In this document: piece by piece, positions 13,333 through 14,669 of the stretch | Numbering within the stretch: the stretch's first letter is position 1 | Layout of the letters: each line of letters opens with the position of its first letter | Assembly: GCA_033856335.1 (NCBI GenBank) | Contig: JAWVFG010000072.1 | Location: 1 to 14,669 of the forward strand | Reading direction: 5' to 3' | Source of the DNA: DASUPK01 sp033856335 | Lineage (GTDB): Bacteria > Actinomycetota > Thermoleophilia > Solirubrobacterales > 70-9 | DNA length: 14,669 nucleotides | Translations under genes and position numbers: made by a program | Notes under the pieces: generated by a model | Told to the model about the DNA's origin: nothing | What the model saw: the letters and a program-made list of their open reading frames with translations, nothing else | Databases searched by the model: none

Positions 13333-14054
13333 TCCTCTACCCGGCGATCGACATCCGCGACGGCAAGGCCGTCCGGCTCATCCAGGGCGACTACGAACAG
13401 GAGACCGCGTACGACGACGATCCAGTCGTCGCGGCTCGCCGCTGGGTGGACGGAGGAGCCCGCTGGCTCCACGTGGTCGATCTCGACGGCGCCCGGGCTG
13501 GGGAGCCGGTGAACCTCGAGCACGTGCGCCGCATCGTCGCCGCGGTCAGCGTCCCGGTGCAGCTCGGGGGCGGGCTGCGGGACTCCAAGAAGGTGGAGGA
13601 GGCGTTCTCCGCGGGCGCTGAGCGGATCGTCCTGGGAACCGCGGCCGTCCGCAATCCCGAGATGGCCGCGGCGATCGCCGCCACGCACGGCGACCGCGTG
13701 GTGGCGTCGGTGGACGCCCGCTCCGGGAAGGTCGCGGCGGAGGGATGGACAGAGGCTTCGGACCTCCGCGCCTCGGAGGTGATTGCGACGTTGGCCGATC
13801 GTGGCATCCGCCGGTTCGTCTACACGCCGGTTGACGTCGACGGCCTGATGGAGGGCCCCGACCTCGACTCCCTCCGGGAGGTCGCAAAAGCAACCGATGG
13901 CGAGCTGATCTACTCCGGCGGCGTCGGCTCACTCGAGGACCTCCGCGCCCTCTCGCAGCTCGGGCTCGGCAATCTCGGCGGCGTGATCGTCGGCAGGGCG
14001 CTCTACGAGAATCGCTTCACCGTCGCCGAGGCGCAGGCGATCCTCGAGCCATAG
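13329..14054 (+). CDS. hisA: ProFAR isomerase
   Basis: A 241-residue (beta/alpha)8 barrel that isomerises ProFAR to PRFAR. Catalytic Asp8 (YPAIDI) and Asp129 (ASVDARSGK) are present, with GDYEQE near 19, LGGGLRD near 78 and YSGGVGSLEDL near 197 for phosphate binding. The start is TTG 13329, overlapping the hisH stop as TTGA; no ribosome site is visible, so coupling is likely. Many actinobacteria use the bifunctional PriA form that also serves tryptophan synthesis. Here VAAEGW has Glu where the M. tuberculosis PriA has an Arg, so I cannot claim PriA activity. Confidence 0.93.
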   Translation: MILYPAIDIRDGKAVRLIQGDYEQETAYDDDPVVAARRWVDGGARWLHVVDLDGARAGEPVNLEHVRRIVAAVSVPVQLGGGLRDSKKVEEAFSAGAERIVLGTAAVRNPEMAAAIAATHGDRVVASVDARSGKVAAEGWTEASDLRASEVIATLADRGIRRFVYTPVDVDGLMEGPDLDSLREVAKATDGELIYSGGVGSLEDLRALSQLGLGNLGGVIVGRALYENRFTVAEAQAILEP

Positions 14055-14063
14055 GATTCCCGC

Positions 14064-14423
14064 ATGGCAAGGCTCTTCGGCCCTCTCTTTGTCCTCGGGG
14101 GCGTAATGCATTTCGTCAAGCCCCGCTGGTACGAGCGGATCATGCCCCCGTACCTGCCGCGCCACCGCGAGCTCGTCTACCTGAGCGGAGTCGCTGAGAT
14201 CGCCGGCGGCCTGGCGACGATGCACCCGCGCACTCGCCGGGCCGGCAGCGCGTGGAGCATCGCCACCCTGATCGCGGTCTTCCCGGCCAACCTGCACATG
14301 GCGCTCCAGCCTGAGAAGTTCGAGAAGGGCCTCCCGGGCGGTCGCAACGCCCTCTACGCCCGCCTCCCGGTGCAGCTGCTCTTCATCGCCTGGGCCTATG
14401 CCGCCGGGGACTGGGATCGGTAG
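14064..14423 (+). CDS. DoxX-family small membrane protein
   Basis: A 119-residue protein with about four hydrophobic helices. GVMHFVKPRWYERIMPPYLP at residues 13-32, LVYLSGVAEIAGGLATMHPRTRRAG near 38-62 and AVFPANLHMAL near 75 are DoxX-family signatures. It lies inside the his operon between hisA and hisF, nine bases after hisA, with AGGA eight bases before the ATG. The family is poorly understood; members occur with oxidoreductases and redox stress systems. There is no known link to histidine synthesis. Confidence 0.85.
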   Translation: MARLFGPLFVLGGVMHFVKPRWYERIMPPYLPRHRELVYLSGVAEIAGGLATMHPRTRRAGSAWSIATLIAVFPANLHMALQPEKFEKGLPGGRNALYARLPVQLLFIAWAYAAGDWDR

Positions 14424-14454
14424 CCCGAGTCAAGCCGCTCCCTAGCCTTAGAGC

Positions 14455-14669
14455 ATGGTCTTGAAGCGGGTCATCCCCTGCCTGGACGTCGACAACGGTC
14501 GTGTCGTCAAGGGCACCAACTTCGTCGACATCCGCGACGCCGGCGACCCGGTCGAGCTGGCTGAGCGCTACGACGCCGAGGGCGCCGACGAGCTCGTGTT
14601 CCTGGACATCACGGCCTCCCACGAGAGCCGGGACACGATCGTCGAGCTCGCCCGTCGCACCGCCGAGAA
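14455..14669 (+). CDS. hisF: IGP synthase cyclase subunit, N-terminal part (runs off right edge)
   Basis: The first 71 residues of HisF, the barrel subunit that uses ammonia from HisH to convert PRFAR to IGP and AICAR. The start VLKRVIPCLDVDNGRVVKGTNF includes catalytic Asp11, and DPVELAERYDAEGADELVFLDITAS follows as in the family. ATG 14455 is 31 bases after the DoxX gene. TAGCCT at 14443-14448 just upstream could be a -10, giving a leaderless secondary transcript, but no good -35 is seen. The gene is incomplete only because the window ends. Confidence 0.95.
   Translation, partial: MVLKRVIPCLDVDNGRVVKGTNFVDIRDAGDPVELAERYDAEGADELVFLDITASHESRDTIVELARRTAE

Overview
The window is high-GC DNA with dense, overlapping genes, GTG and TTG starts and frequent missing Shine-Dalgarno sites. 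The gene content suggests a deep-branching high-GC actinobacterium, most like the Thermoleophilia/Solirubrobacterales. This rests on an imuB-like/DUF6504/dnaE2 mutasome cassette, a CGAAC-N4-GTTCG LexA box, a MurA with Asp in place of the catalytic Cys, and a hisZ-G-D-B-H-A-(DoxX)-F cluster. The taxonomic placement is inference.

Layout. (1) 1-2691, minus strand: an SOS-type translesion synthesis operon read right to left as imuB-like, a DUF6504-like small gene, then dnaE2 (cut by the left edge). A perfect LexA-type box abuts the imuB start codon. Five copies of one short palindromic element lie inside these three genes, all in frame and in both orientations. None was found elsewhere in the window. 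(2) 2773-3877, plus strand: a small charged protein, a putative lipoprotein with an NTF2-like domain, and a small protein with two probable zinc sites. (3) 3878-5548: an MFS transporter with a near-identical promoter-plus-hairpin module on each side. The upstream copy could be a leader or attenuator for the transporter; the downstream copy has no gene behind it, so both may be small RNA genes. (4) 5549-7122, minus strand: an HD-domain protein overlapping a membrane-anchored alpha/beta hydrolase by GTGA. (5) 7145-8446: murA, divergent from the HD gene. (6) 8454-9072, minus strand: two paralogous ABM-like small proteins. (7) 9176-14669, plus strand: the histidine operon, tightly coupled, without hisC, and with a DoxX-family membrane protein gene between hisA and hisF. 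hisF runs off the right edge.

How the genes work together. The left block is DNA-damage-inducible mutagenesis: an inactive Y-family subunit recruiting the DnaE2 polymerase. The right block is histidine biosynthesis with the short HisG that needs HisZ; HisH and HisF form the IGP synthase. The middle holds cell-wall synthesis (MurA), efflux, and poorly characterised genes.

Most unusual signals: the in-frame palindromic repeat family in the mutagenesis genes, and the paired promoter/GNRA-hairpin modules around the MFS gene. No tRNA, rRNA, CRISPR array or transposase was seen. No gene-free stretch exceeds 300 bases; the longest is 3878-4142, described in its own entries.
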